64,000 nucleotides of DNA from contig BCHU01000010.1 of the NCBI GenBank assembly GCA_001599715.1, positions 930,001-994,000 of the forward strand, in the 5' to 3' direction. A model generated the notes under the pieces. It made no database searches. It was not told the origin of the DNA and saw only the letters and a list, made by a program, of their open reading frames with translations. Made by a program: the position numbers and the translations under genes. This DNA comes from Phaeotremella fagi. Lineage: Eukaryota; Basidiomycota; Tremellomycetes; Tremellales; Phaeotremellaceae. Positions 23,529-35,900 of this stretch are shown here, piece by piece. How positions within the stretch are numbered: position 1 is the stretch's first letter; the number at the start of each line of letters is the position of its first letter.

Positions 23529-26097
23529 ATGGATACATCCTATCAGCAAGAATATTATTCACGATATCTTCCTCAAGATTATTCTTTCCTAAAAGCATCA
23601 TCAGAAGATAATCAAGACATGACAATGGATTGGGACAAGGTTATAGCTCCGAACGAGAATGGACCTAACAAGTGAGTCTTGAATCATATTCTAAACTCAA
23701 TGTTAATCACTCAAACTCCATAGTGAATTACCATCCACTCAACCTCGATCAAACCCTCAACCTGGATTTTCGTTCACTGCCCAAAATCAAACTCAAACTC
23801 AACATCAGCCTTTCGTTGATATTCGACAGATCTGGTCTTACCCTCAACCTGAAATGGATGTCCAATCATCCCCAACTCCAAACTTTTCCCTCAGTTTTGG
23901 TTCGAACGATTTGGGGTCAAGGTATGAACACATTATTGCATGACCTAAATCAGCAATTTTTACAGACACTAACCTTAATCATTATCTAGTGACAACCTTG
24001 AATTCCCGAACCCAGACTTCAATGTCGATGAATTTATCGCATCCGTCGTCGACGATGAAGAAGAAGTTACCCAACCCCAACCCTCAACTCAATCCCAATC
24101 ATCTTCATCATTATCGCTCTCAAGTTCATCAGCTGTTCCGTCGTCATCCATCATCAATTCAACACTTTCAATTATCAACGATCATCCTCAACTCCCATCT
24201 TTTCGAGAGTTGATCCGCTTATCCTCTTCCAAAGGTGATCTACGTGAAGATGAAATCATCTACCCCTCAAACAATAAACCAACACATCGAGCTAGTGCTC
24301 CGAATCTCAATTATACCCATACTCGTCCAGTTCTTCCTGGTCCGCTACGGAAAACTAATTCGTTTCATGTTATCCACACAAGTGAGTCGTCTTTCTTTCT
24401 AATCTTCAAACGTACGTCGCTAAAACTGAATGAACTAGAACAACAACCACGTCACGGTAATGGTAATAACAATATCAATTTCGGACCAAGTGATTCACAT
24501 GGTTAGTCGAATCTACAGCACTGTTTCTCGGGTGAATCACCCTCTCTAACAATCTGATCAGTCTTAATCGTTGATATTCCTGTTTCTTGGAACAGAGAGC
24601 AGCTCTACGGCTACGCACTCACCATCATCGAAAATCATTTATTCAACTCAGACCTCCACGTCGAGTCTAATCGTCATATCGCACAACGAAGACTCTTGGA
24701 ATTTGAATATGACGATTTCGAGGGTAGAGCGAGTATCTTGTGAGTCTTTATGCTCATACTTATGAGACTAGGTTGAATGCTGGCCTGACATCGTTGTTGG
24801 ATGTAGGTTCTACAGCCCAGATGAGGCGAATAGTTTTATGAACGCTATCAGATCAGAATACGGAATTGATTGTTATTTACTAAATGTGAGTCGAACGATA
24901 TGTCCTTGAGATATTTTCATTAATCATCATCAGTGGACCAACGAAACCTTCAACAAAGCTTTAGGAGATCCTGATTCTGGAAACCTCTATTTCGAAGATT
25001 TACCAATGATGAAAGATGAAGAAGTGAGTCCCTCTTTTAAGTATACAGTATCACTAACACTCCCTTTCCAGGGAGTTAAACGACTTTGTCATCCAACAAG
25101 GACTGTCTCCGTCAGTCGTCATTTTATCAACGGAGAATATAAGAGACAACAGTTCGCGAGGTCAGTCCTAACCCCATCTTCCTGTTCCACCTTGAATTGA
25201 AATGGAACTGAGACTTGTTTTAGGGTTGGAAGTAGAGCCGAAGCAGATGTTGTTATCGAGAAAGTGAGTTATCAAACCTAAACACTAGATGTTGGGAATC
25301 ATGCTAATATTTTTTTTAGATTAGAAAAATGAATTTGACTTCGGGGCCACCTATAACTATCAGAATCGCTGATTCCGAAGTAAGTCTTAAATACATTCTC
25401 CAATAAAGATGCGTATTGACAGATGTCTTTGTTAGGCTCAAAAAGCTTTCAAAGAATTCTCTAAACACTGGAAATTCAACTCTGGTTCTTCCTTTCCGAA
25501 TCGAAAGGTTTTTGATCAAGCGTAAGTTTATTTCAATGTTCGACATTACCTTTTTCTGACATAGTTTTCATCAGTGTTTTGATCAAACGAAATAACACCC
25601 ATCTCGATCATATCAGTATCATCGAGTCGATCCTCCATCCAGAGTACGTCGACATAAACATCTTCAAGCTTAGAGCTAGAAGCTAATAAATGATTTATAA
25701 TAACACCGAATCAAATACATCTCGAAACATGAATCGAAACAATCTAACAATTTCAACCGGTTCCAACCCCAACAGACAAAATACAATCACCTACCCAAGA
25801 CCTCCAACTCCGATCACACCATCAACCAGACCATCAAATTGGTCCACTCACTTGCCGTTGACTCTGCCACCAACTCCTGGTACTTCAACTTCGACTTCGG
25901 CTTCGGCTTTCACCTTCGCCCCCTTCGAAGAACGATTCAGATTCGAACCGTTCGATGATGATTATCAGCATGATTTTGGTTTTGCTAGTGGAAGTGGAAT
26001 CTCTGGTTCTGGTTCTGGTTCTGGTTGGAACGGTGTTGGCAAGGGTAAAGGGAAAGAAACCTCAAACCAAATCGGATTCAGTCAATGGAATCGTTAG
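23529..26097 (+). CDS. Hypothetical protein with Gln/Ser-rich N-terminus and RRM-like segments
   Basis: Family not recognised. ATG at 23529 (MDTSYQQEYYSRYLPQDYSF). The first about 270 residues are Gln/Ser/Asn/Pro-rich and likely disordered. The middle and C-terminal parts have two beta-alpha-beta stretches (VLIVDIPVSWNREQLYGYA; ASILFYSPDEANSFMNAI; then TVSVSRHFINGEYKRQQF and EADVVIEKIRKMNL) that could be divergent RRMs. Exons near 25500-25640 (KVFDQAVLIKRNNTHLDHI) run into tandem stops TAA TAA at 25684-25689. A GTACGT...CAACAG intron (25644-25775, 132 nt) would skip them in frame and add about 107 Pro/Thr/Gly-rich residues ending at 26097; the end is therefore uncertain. A long upstream region and a leader intron suggest a regulated gene. 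Confidence 0.65.
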
Positions 26098-26470
26098 TTC
26101 GGTTCGTAATGTTCTCGTTTTTCATTTTTCATTGTCTACGTTCTTCCCATCTTTGGTTTTCATTTTATGATCAAATTGTCATTTTCTTATGATTCATTCT
26201 GTTTACTATTCTGCTTCCTATTTCATTACTGTGTCCATCTTTGACGTCGAAAATTGTTTTCATACTTTTGTTTTTTCTCATATTCTTTTTGTTGCTAAAT
26301 GTTCAAATCATGTATTTCATACTGTACATATGTCCTGTATATATTAATTGAACACACATTAGGTTGAATAGTACGAAGAAGTGTATATACAGTAATATAA
26401 ATGATATCAAAAACAAGTTTCACAAACCACCTTAAGATCCAATTGAGTCACCCAACCGAAAGTTGCCCAT
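26098..26470. other. Convergent 3' intergenic region
   Basis: T-rich 3' flank with repeated TTTCATTTT, ATACTGTACATATG and TATACAGTAATA. No gene seen. Confidence 0.5.
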
Positions 26471-28659
26471 CTACAACGTTCCCATAGGACCAGACGGAAT
26501 CGGACTATTAGGATTCAGATCGACGTAAAACCCAGGACTATGATCCGTATCCCCACCAAAAGTCATAACCTCATCAGTCCCAACACCAACCAAAGGTTGC
26601 GGCAAAGTCCGTTTAACATTCGAATTCGATCGACTCAAACTGAAATTCGGGAAGATATCACTATCAGGTCGAGCAGACGATTGGACCTGTGTCTGTGTAA
26701 CACTACCGGTACCTGTACCGGTAGAAAAAGAAATTATCTGTGAACGCAATTGATTCATGTTCTTATTGAACGATGACGTGGTAGATTCAGATGGGATCAG
26801 GGATGAGAAGATTGATTTGAAAGTTTTGGCTGATTTTATGGAGACGCCTCGACGGAGTTCTGGTGGTGTCGGGGTCGGGGTTGGGGAGATGGTTCGATTG
26901 GTTTCGGTCAGGTTTGAAGGGAGGTTTGAATCGTTGATCGTTGATATGGTTGGGAGATTCACTTGTTCTTGGTTAGACGGGTTTGATGAAGGGGTTTTGG
27001 AAGGGTTTCGACTATTACTGGCAGTGCCACTGCCACTGGCAGTCTTTGGTTTCGTTTTACGATCCATCTCGTACATGTATTCCCTCATTGCGATCTCTTG
27101 GAATTCACGTTTCAAACTCTCCGAAACGGATTTTCGGGTTACATACGATTGTTTGGAATAAACCGAATCGGGCGATATATTGGGTGGATGTTGGTTAGTC
27201 GTGTTCGATGAAGGGTTGGACGTTGACGGTATGACCAGATGGGGTGCGGTTATGGGAGGAGCGAAAGATCCTGTATAAGGTATATAATCCGGTGGAGGAG
27301 TTTGATAACTTTGAATTTGTAATGTAGTTTCATCTTCTCTGATAAAAGTTGAAGCCAATTGATTCAGGTTATCGTTCTTGTCAAACTTCAATTTTCGATC
27401 TTCAAGATCGATATAATCGTTTGAAGAGATACCTTTCGAAAAGCCATATTTATTTGGTCGTTGACGTTGACGTTTCTTTAGATAGATGGTTAAGAAGATA
27501 ATGAAAATTAAAGAGAGGAGACCACCGAATATTGATCCTACTATTATTGGGATATTTGAGATTGTTGAGGTTTGGGTTGTGGGGGGATTGGATAGGACGA
27601 CGTAATCTAGGATTAATTGGGTGGGGGATTTGTTCTTTATCTCTAGATGATGTGTGGTATGGGGATCTAAATCGGTGTTCATGTATAGTAACGATGAATA
27701 AGCTTTCCAGGGGTTCTGAAGTTTTTGAGCCATAGTCAGCTTGGAATTGGTGGCCAGTGAGACGAGTGTACTTACAGTAAGATTGATTTGATTCGTCAAC
27801 ATCCCGTCTAATGAGATTTCCGCTGTACCACCCTCAGGACCGGACATCCCAAACAAATAAATCGCATAAGCTAAAAACATTTCTCATCAACATACATCCA
27901 AATCTCCAAATGTTAAACATACCCTGAAAACTGATAGTAGCCACAGCGTCCAAATCCGTAGTCCCACTCAAACTGTTCTCATAAAACCCACTTCGATCGG
28001 AAAATTCTTGTAACAATGTGTTGTTGTTATCGGACCCTATTAAACCGTTAGGTCCAATTTGAGTCCAAGAGGAGGAAGGTGTGAAGGTGATTGATGAAGC
28101 CGAGGTGGTGTCCAGAGTGGTATTTTGGATTGACGTTTGACTAAGCAGTGAAATATTAATTTAGTTTCGATGATATGTCATTCATTAGGAAACTCACTTG
28201 TTGAGAGTTTGATTACCGTTCAAACCGAAAAATTGGAATGTCTCCCCATTGCTTTTATTGTTTGATTGGTAGTTTGGATACAATTGGATTTGATGAACAC
28301 CCCCAGGAAGGTTTCTATAGGGTACACAACCGTCGATAAGTGAACTTCCATTCACGCTGAAAGTGGCTTCACAATCCGTGTCTGAAGGTAAACCAAAAGA
28401 GAAAGATATACTGGAGGCTACATACAGTACCATCAGTATTATTATTTGTTTCAAGGAAGAGAAGAGAAGAAACGGACGTACCAGAAATATTCAAAGAGAT
28501 TGAAGATTCGTTGTTTGAAGTTTGGTGGAAAGTCTGATCGAAACCGTTTGATCGAGGTGAATAACCGGATTGCCAACCTTGAGAAGTCTTTGGACAGGAT
28601 GTACATGGGAGATAATTCATTATGGGTGAGGTGTCAGCTATGAAGAAAGGGATATCCAT
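26471..28659 (-). CDS. Single-pass membrane protein with two basidiomycete GTAIY-type extracellular domains
   Basis: The start is the ATG at 28659 (MDIPFFIADTSPIMNYLPC). The ectodomain has two related modules common in basidiomycete membrane proteins. The first reads DTSPIMNYLPCTSCPKTSQGW then, after an intron, SISFSFGLPSDTDCEATFSV. The second reads FYENSLSGTTDLDAVATISF, then AIYLFGMSGPEGGTAEISLDG. One transmembrane helix (PIIVGSIFGGLLSLIFIIFLTIY) follows and is capped by basic residues. The cytoplasmic tail of about 300 residues is Ser/Thr/Pro/Asn-rich, apart from a helical EFQEIAMREYMYEMDRK. N-glycosylation sequons are frequent in the ectodomain. No cleavable signal peptide is visible at the N-terminus, so the helix may act as a signal anchor or an upstream exon is missing. 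Ligand and role are unknown; a surface sensor or adhesion role is only conjecture. Confidence 0.78.
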
Positions 28660-29008
28660 CTTCGTGGTGTAGTCGATGGAATGTTCAAAGAAGTTTGATT
28701 GTTTTCAGTGTTCTCAAGTTGATTAGATGGGATATTGGAGATTTCGTTCAGTTCTTTTGATTAGTAGAAAAGCAATGGATTTATGATAAGGATGAAGAAG
28801 TGTCGAACTGAGAATCTCGTTGTAAGATTATCACACGTAAAGTACACTTCTTGACTCCCAATCATCATTGCTTATCCCCTGTAATAACGATCTAAAGGGA
28901 TCTACCTTCAACCACGTAAGGTGTATCCTGAAAGTCATCAGAAAGGCAGAGATCGATTCGTGAGAAAGGTCGACAGTTATCATCGGATTCAAAGGTGGTA
29001 GAATCTGA
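28660..29008. other. Intergenic region upstream of the membrane protein
   Basis: Presumed promoter/leader of the 28659 gene and 3' flank of the microprotein gene at 29009-29212. No other gene seen. Confidence 0.5.
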
Positions 29009-29212
29009 TTAGGATCCTTTGTTTAGGGGTTGTTTGTAGGATTCGATATTTTTGTCTGCAAGATTGGATCAGATACGGAGAGTTCATCGAGGACTTCACT
29101 CACCTTTCGGACCTTTTTCATTTTTATTTACTGATAAAGCTCGATCAGCGAGTTGAATCATCATTGCGAATGGAATTGAGGAGAGAAAGGATGGGAAAAC
29201 GATGATATTCAT
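29009..29212 (-). CDS. Spliced 51-residue microprotein
   Basis: Too short for ordinary gene calling. ATG at 29212; exon 1 29212-29104 (36 codons plus one base), intron 29103-29056 (48 nt, GTGAGT...TTGCAG), exon 2 29055-29009 ending TAA. Splicing gives 51 aa: a hydrophobic N-terminal segment (MNIIVFPSFLSSIPFAMMIQ), then a charged tail (LADRALSVNKNEKGPK, KNIESYKQPLNKGS). Without splicing the frame stops inside the intron. The strong donor and acceptor, phase compatibility and amphipathic layout argue for a real gene, perhaps a small membrane or mitochondrial protein. It lies between the UBC8-like 3' end and the membrane-protein promoter, on the same strand as both. No homolog recognised. Confidence 0.5.
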
Positions 29213-29432
29213 AAGTTACAACAGATAGATAAATCGAAAGGGACTCGAGACATGAGGATAAATTCTAAAATCAAAGAAAGAAAACAGAGTCAAAAGTGGG
29301 GAACGAGAACATGCTAAATGTTATTGATATTGGGGATAAAACAAGAATGGTGTGACGAAATGAAATCCAAGAAGTCGTTAAATGTATCGGAAGACAAAGG
29401 ATAGGGAGAAACAGCTATAGGATAACACTTGG

Positions 29433-30485
29433 TTAATCGTCCATTTCCCCCATGACTCCGTCGTCATCACTGATTTCTCCCATATCACTCATTTTATCCT
29501 CATCGTCGTCGTCGTCATCTTCGTCAACTTCCATCCCATCGGTTTTGGTTTTACCGTTAGCATGTCCGTTGGCGGTACCGTTCCCATTCCCATTCCCGTT
29601 CCCGCTGCCATTTGAAATTTTTGGGTTTTTAGGTAAACTACCACGAGGTCTACCACCACTACCACCCATTTGTAAATCGTCATCTTCGTTATCACCAGCT
29701 TCACCAGCTTGATCGGCGTCTTCGGGTGTCGCATATCTCTCAACGTAACTTTCGACTTTTTGGTTGTAAGCTTTAGGATCTCTCATTAGTAAAGCCGCTG
29801 CTTCGCCGTTGAGTGGATCAGCTGGGTTCGGGTAGCGTAGTAATTGTGGTAAGAAGATTTCAAAGATGTTGATTAATTCTGCGGAGTTTTAGTTTTTTTA
29901 TGTGGATGAGTTGGGGGATGGACTTACCGAACATTGGGGACCAGGTTTGATTGATTACGTCTAGACAGACACTTCCACTCCTGTTTATTGATTAGTTTTT
30001 GAGGTGTTGATTGGAGGTATGACTCACAATTCATCGATGTTGGGATGATAGATTTTATTCATGAATCCTATACTTGGTGATTTATATGGGAATTGTTCAG
30101 GTAGTTCCACATGGATTTTCCAAACTCCGTTAGCGAAGGGAGCTAAACGTGAGATTAGCTTGAGTATCATCATCAACTCAGCGATAAACGTTGAAAATCT
30201 GTAACTCACTCTCAGCAGGTCCATAGAATTTGATGAAAAACTCGTTCATCTTGTTATTGACCAAGGTCACTTGATAATCTGACATCAACCTATTGAATTG
30301 GAGATAAGAGGGTGGCAAAGAGTGAGATAAGATGGTTTTCGGATCAGTTGTTTAAGTCGATTTGAAATGGGTGATTGCTTACAGTTTCATTACGTCTGTG
30401 TCAACACGACGTTTGGGGGAACTGTGGAGGAAGGGGAGACGATGTTAGTTTTAGATATGTGCAAGCCAAGTTCTTCATTTGACAT
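29433..30485 (-). CDS. UBC8: Ubiquitin-conjugating enzyme E2, Ubc8/UBE2H type
   Basis: E2 enzyme carrying ubiquitin on a catalytic cysteine; family members act with the GID/CTLH ligase on gluconeogenic enzymes. The UBC fold reads [56 protein letters not shown]. After an intron comes the catalytic loop [17 protein letters not shown] (active-site Cys), then [20 protein letters not shown] and [19 protein letters not shown]. The extended C-terminal tail contains a GNGNGN run and an Asp/Glu cluster, longer than in animal UBE2H. The N-terminus reads [13 protein letters not shown], matching UBE2H. The initiating ATG is uncertain: ATG at 30485 followed by TC would join the next exon (from 30421) as MSSPKRR, but the implied intron 30422-30480 starts AAATGA rather than GT. 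Confidence 0.88.
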
Positions 30486-30873
30486 GGGTGGGATTGGGAC
30501 TTATCATTTTGAATTGGTAGTAGGGTTAGAGAGGGGTTTTGTTTGGTTAGTTAGAGGATTGTTATTGTTGATAATGTGATACGTTGAAGTGGTTGGATTA
30601 ATAGTCTGAATAGAGATGAATGAAATTGAATTGATAGACGATAGACAGCCAAGACGAGCAAGAAGGAGAGAGCAAGGGGGGATTAGAAGGTACTATCGTA
30701 TCGTCATGTCTCCCTGACATACACTCCCGTTTGGTGTGGGGTAGTCCGGGGAAGTGAATGTCAGGCTCACTTGATGCTCTCCGATCGAGAAAGCCGATCC
30801 CCAGAACTAGAACAATAAGTAACAGCAACGACAGGAGTAACGACAACAACAACACCACCACCACCCATCTCCA
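30486..30873. promoter_or_regulatory. Divergent promoter of UBC8 and the TLC-domain gene
   Basis: A 388-bp spacer. It holds GTGTGGGGTAGTCCGGGG near 30735 and CAACAACAACACCACCACC just before the TLC-domain ATG. No gene seen. Confidence 0.45.
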
Positions 30874-32035
30874 ATGGATTATCTAGATACCCTCTCAAAC
30901 CCTCTCCCCCTCCTCAAACCCCATCTCCCAACCCTCATCCTCTCAACCCTAACCTTCTTCCTAATCCAACTAATCTCATCCAAAATCTCACCAAAATACC
31001 TATCAAAATACATTCCAACCTACAAAGAATTCGATACCAAAACCAAAACATCCTGGGATTCACATGTGGTCTCAATGATACATGCGTTGGTGGTCATACC
31101 GCTAGCACTTAATTGTTTGAATTCAATTGTATTGAAGAACGATCCGGTTTTTGGTTATGATCCGTTCGTGGGACATGTTTTGGCTTTGACTTCGGGTTAT
31201 TTTATTTGGGATACCGTGGATAGTTTGTTGAATTCGACTATTGGATTCGTTGTTCATGGTAGGTGGACTACGCTTTTTTGCATCGATTTGATAATTCGCT
31301 AAAATGAGCTTATAGGTGCCGCTTGTCTTGCTGTTTTTCTTTTTTCTTTTGTGGGTTTATTTCGACGGCTTTGGCAGGAAGTGTAGCTGACTGATATCTC
31401 GAAGAGACCTTTCTTAGCTGGTTTCGGTCCTTCATTTCTTTTATGGGAACTTTCAACTCCTTTCTTGAATATTCATTGGTTCATGGTACGTCCAGTTTTG
31501 TTCATTGGATCAAGAAACTAAAGATTAGATTATTAGGATAAACTGAATTTATCGACCAAATACCCCACGTTACATCTTCTCAACGCACTCGTCTTTATGT
31601 TAGTTTTCTTCTTGGCTAGGATAGTTTATGGGGGGTTTAACGTACGTCGATTCGATGAATGGAATCAATGCTAAATCTACATCAGACGATAAAGTTCTTT
31701 TATGCAATGTGGACGGAAAGACATCGAATACCATTACATCTTCATCGTAAGTCCTAACCACAAATTACTTAAATACTGCCACTGATAAAACCACGTTAGT
31801 TATCTATTGTTCTGGAAACATAGCATTAAATATGTTGAATTGGTTATGGTTCTCCAAAATGGTTGGTAAGATGATAGCTAGATTATCGGGTGATGATAAA
31901 CCTGAAATGCATAGTCAAGGGAAGAAGAATAAGACCGTTGATGAGAAAGATGAAGTTGAAGGGGAAACACTAAGTTTACCTGCTAATCCACCTTCACCGG
32001 TTATGATCATCAAAGGGGTTGAGGATGAATCGTAG
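30874..32035 (+). CDS. TLC-domain polytopic membrane protein (TMEM56/TLCD4-like)
   Basis: ATG at 30874. Several hydrophobic segments are seen in order: LPTLILSTLTFFLIQLI; HVVSMIHALVVIPLALNCL; VGHVLALTSGYFIWDTVDSL; ACLAVFLFSF joined to RPFLAGFGPSFLLWELSTPF; LLNALVFMLVFFLARIVYG; and a last IALNMLNWLWFSKMVGKM. The order H-VSMIHA, GYFIWDT, ELSTPFLN and LNWLWF is the TRAM-LAG1-CLN8 pattern of TMEM56/TLCD proteins. The double-His motif of ceramide synthases is not visible, so I favour a TLCD4-type lipid-related protein over a ceramide synthase. About five introns; around 310 aa. The C-terminal tail is charged and probably cytoplasmic. Substrate unknown. Confidence 0.85.
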
Positions 32036-32927
32036 ATCTAGCTTAGAGTGATGTTCTAGAAATGAATAGAATAAAAATAACAATCCAATCAAAATTAATT
32101 TGATGATGATCCAAAAGGATCTATCCTAGCCTCGTTACTTGACTCCACTTACTCCTGTTTGGAGTAAAGATCTAAGACATTTTGATGGTGCGAGAGAACT
32201 TAATCGATTTGACACGCTTCAGTTGAGGCGGAGCTACCTTTGGCCATCAAGGTCATGTATTTTGGTTCTTGAGTAGAAATTCAAATAGCTCCGTGACCGT
32301 AGCTGAGCAACGAGTTCACTACTGAAATGGAGTTTTGTTGAGGAGTCAGAGAATGCCATGGTTGATTTGTAACTTATTTTATTTACTCATAAACTAAGTT
32401 GTTGTAATTATTCTAAGTAAATTGCAAGTGATGACAAGATTAAACTAATGAGATCTTCGATCAGATCAAGGGGTAAGTGCTAAGTGGTCAATGCGTTACA
32501 GAACCTATTATTTGAAACCGTTGATTCATCAGTCTAGTCCACCATATTTAACGCACTTTCATTTCTCGATTTTCTTCTTCTTTTGCTTTTACTTTCATCA
32601 ATTGAGCTTCACTTTTCTTAATTATTCCCTTTCTCGCTTCCCATACCCCATATCAAACCACTCTCTGCCACCTTAATCAGTCTTTACAAGCTTCTCATCA
32701 GTCATCTTTCTTGGGATTCATTTCCTTATAGCATTTTGGCTGACCCCCTGCGTTATCATCATTTTAATAACCATCATTCAACCTTTCGGAATCCCTAATC
32801 CTTGAAACTTTTAGATTATTTCTCTACTATCAGTAGGTAAGGATATCAAACAACCCATTCATCATAGCACTCACACTAACTTGACCCCATAGAGAACTAA
32901 TCAACCAAAAAAAAGACTCACGTCACA
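32036..32927. other. Intergenic region upstream of the Argonaute gene
   Basis: About 890 bp without a supported gene. From about 32540 to 32760 it is CT-rich and probably a leader. A GTAAGG...ATAG pair near 32836-32892 resembles a 5' UTR intron. Confidence 0.5.
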
Positions 32928-35900
32928 ATGGCTCCCCCAGCTAAAGTAAGTTTTTTGATGGTATCCCTTCCCTCCATCAAAATCATCATATCCTCATACA
33001 CTTCCCACAACTCTAACTCTAACAATCTTACTGACCTATCACAGACTAATGAGCAAGAGCTCACAGTTGCCATGGAGGCTTTCAAATCCATGGATATAGG
33101 TGCTAAAGGTAAGATAGCACTCTCGTCATCAAGGTCGTTCACCTCGCCACAGGTTGTAAACTAACGATATATACAGATTGGGCTCCTCGTCCAGGTCAGT
33201 TGTGATCTCCTTTTTTTGGTCAAGGTTATCCAACTGATCAAGGAATATTTATAGATTTCGGAAAAGCTGGGAAAACTATTCAAGTCTTCGCCAACATGTT
33301 TCAAACTCGAATTACTTCCAAGCAAATGCTCATCCAGTAGGTTTTGTCCCACGCAATCTAACGTGTCTAACCTAACTGTTTTAGTTTTTACGACGTAGAA
33401 ATCAACCCAGTTGTTAAAGTCGCCAATCAAAAGTAAGTCTTTAGCTTTTAGATACGTGATCTGTGGTGACTAACCGTACCTCCTTTTAGAAAACCAAAGG
33501 CTCTCCTTCGAGCTGTTTGGAATCAACTTTGTCGTGAACAAGCTGCTGGACCCGCCAAAAAAGCTTTTGACGCTTCAGCCTTCGATGGAAAGTAAGTGTT
33601 GAGTAACCATGTCTTTGATGGTGTACTGATTGGATTAGTAAAATCGCTTACTCCTCTTTGGAATTCCCCATGACCGCTGGTAAAGTAAGTGTGATTCCTT
33701 TCAACGTTTGTTTCTATCTAACATCACTGTCTTTTAGGCCGAGTTCACCGTTGCTCTCAAAGAAGACGGTCGTGATCCAGAATCAGACTCTCTTAGATTC
33801 AAGATCCAACTTCAATCTGCTCGAACCGTCGACCTTTCTGTCTTGATCGATTTCAGTTCTGGTAAGAAACAATCGGAACAAGACCTCGAACGTCTCGTGA
33901 GTTGATCCTTCCCAAAAGATGATTGGTAATTAACTCGATGGTCTTAGTACACTGCCGTTCAAGCTGTCAACATTCTCTTCAGAGAAGATCCAACTTCTCG
34001 TTTCACACCAGTCGGTGCTCAAGGACGTCGATTCTTTGGATCGGGTATGTTCATTACTTTTCCTATTGCGGATGAAGCTCACGTTGCTCAGAGGAAAGTA
34101 TTCCAATCAGTCAAGGAGGACAAGTTTGTCAAGGTTTCATCCAGTGAGACTAATTTGACGCGACTCCTTGAATGGTATAAGCTGACATCCTTTCCTAGAT
34201 CATTCCGTCCTACCAATAGTGGTCTGCCAGCCATGCAGGTGAGTTGCATTCAATACATGATAAGGATGTAACGGCTGATCATGGACAGATCGATACTGCT
34301 TATTCCGCTTTTATCCAACCTGGTCCACTGCTTGTAAGTGTTCTTTCTTTGTTTTCAAAATCAATCTGTGTTGAAGTTGACATTTGACTATAGGAAGTCG
34401 CTGCAAGACTTCTCGGTCTTGGTGGTGGTGGTGGCGGAGGAGGCGGCGGCGGCCGTGGAGGTCGTGGTGGACGTGGTGGTTTTGATGGTGGACGTGGACG
34501 AGGTGGTGGCCGAGGTGGTGCGCCAACGGGCGGTCACGGAGGTAGTGACTTGAATGAACTCAACAGAGTTCAAATCAAGAAGTTGTTGGACTACCTCAAC
34601 AGAGCCAAGTTCACCGTTACGCATAGGTGAATATTCCCTCCTTTCAATAATCTAACCACAAACTGACAACGTCACAGAAAAACTGATCGTGTTTTCACTA
34701 TCATGGGTATCACTACTCAAGCTGCTGCTGATCTTAAATTCCTTGTTAACGGCAAGGATGGACAGCCAGATAAGATGGTAACTGTTCCCCAATACTTCAA
34801 GGAACAATATAACGTTACAGTCACCAAACCTCGTCTACCTTGTATCGTTTATGGAAAGAAGAACTATGTTCCGTGAGTACTATCAATCATCACTTTCAAT
34901 GTACTGACCATTCGTTAGTCTCGAGTTTGTCCGTATTTCGGACTTCAACTCAATCCCTATGACTCGTCTTACCGCAGACCAAACTGCGGACATGATCAAA
35001 ATCGCCGCCAAAACCCCACCAGAAAGACGTCAGAAAAGTGAGTGATCATCGATGCTTTGTTGAAGAGTTTAGTTACTGATGTTTGATAGTTCAATTTTGG
35101 AGACAAAAGCTTAACTTTGAAAATCTTCCTAAAGTTAAAGCTTGGGGTCTAAGCGTCGATCAGAACATGATGAAAGTCAACGCCAGAGTCTTACCTCCTC
35201 CAAAGGTCACTTACGGCAATGGTAAAACTGTTAGAGCGAGCTTCGGGTAAGTTGTTTATGTACTTTCAATAATCCCTTTATTCTGACAAGACGTGTAGTG
35301 GTTGGAACCTTAAAGGTGTAAAGGTGAGAACACATCTCCTTATCCAATTCTCTGACCATTGCTAATCCTTTCATCAGTTTACGAAAGCCGGGAGACCTCT
35401 CTCTAGTTGGTCTGTTGTTTCTTTCGATCAACGATGTACTGTTGCAGACCTTCGTACGTCGTGTTTTGTTGACTTTGTTATTATCGGTGCTAATCCTTGT
35501 TTCATTAGAGAAATTCGTCACTTAGTAGGTGTTGCTTGATTATTTTAATGTTTGTACTAATTTTGGAACTTGTTTAGCTTGACTGGAGTTCTTTTTGCCA
35601 ACGGTCAGTTGTTATTTTATCCTTACCAACAAGTACACGTTGCTAATTCCCTGATAGGCTGTCCAGTGGCCAACAAACAACCAAAGTGTTTCCAAGCCAA
35701 CCCAAATCAAGGTGGTCCTCTTGCAGGAGTCAAACCAGCTTTACAAGAAGCGGCCAAGGAAGCTTATCTCGCTTCAAAAGCTAACCCTCAATTGATCATG
35801 GTCATCATGCCCGTAAGTTTGTGGCTACTTTTAGTTATAGAACTTCCTACTCACAAAAGCTGAAGGGGAAAGATACTGGGATGTACTCTGAGATCAAGAA

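Noticed and set aside
29452..29712. Plus-strand Ser/Pro-rich open frame
   Set aside because: Shadow of the acidic and GN-repeat tail of the UBC8-like protein.
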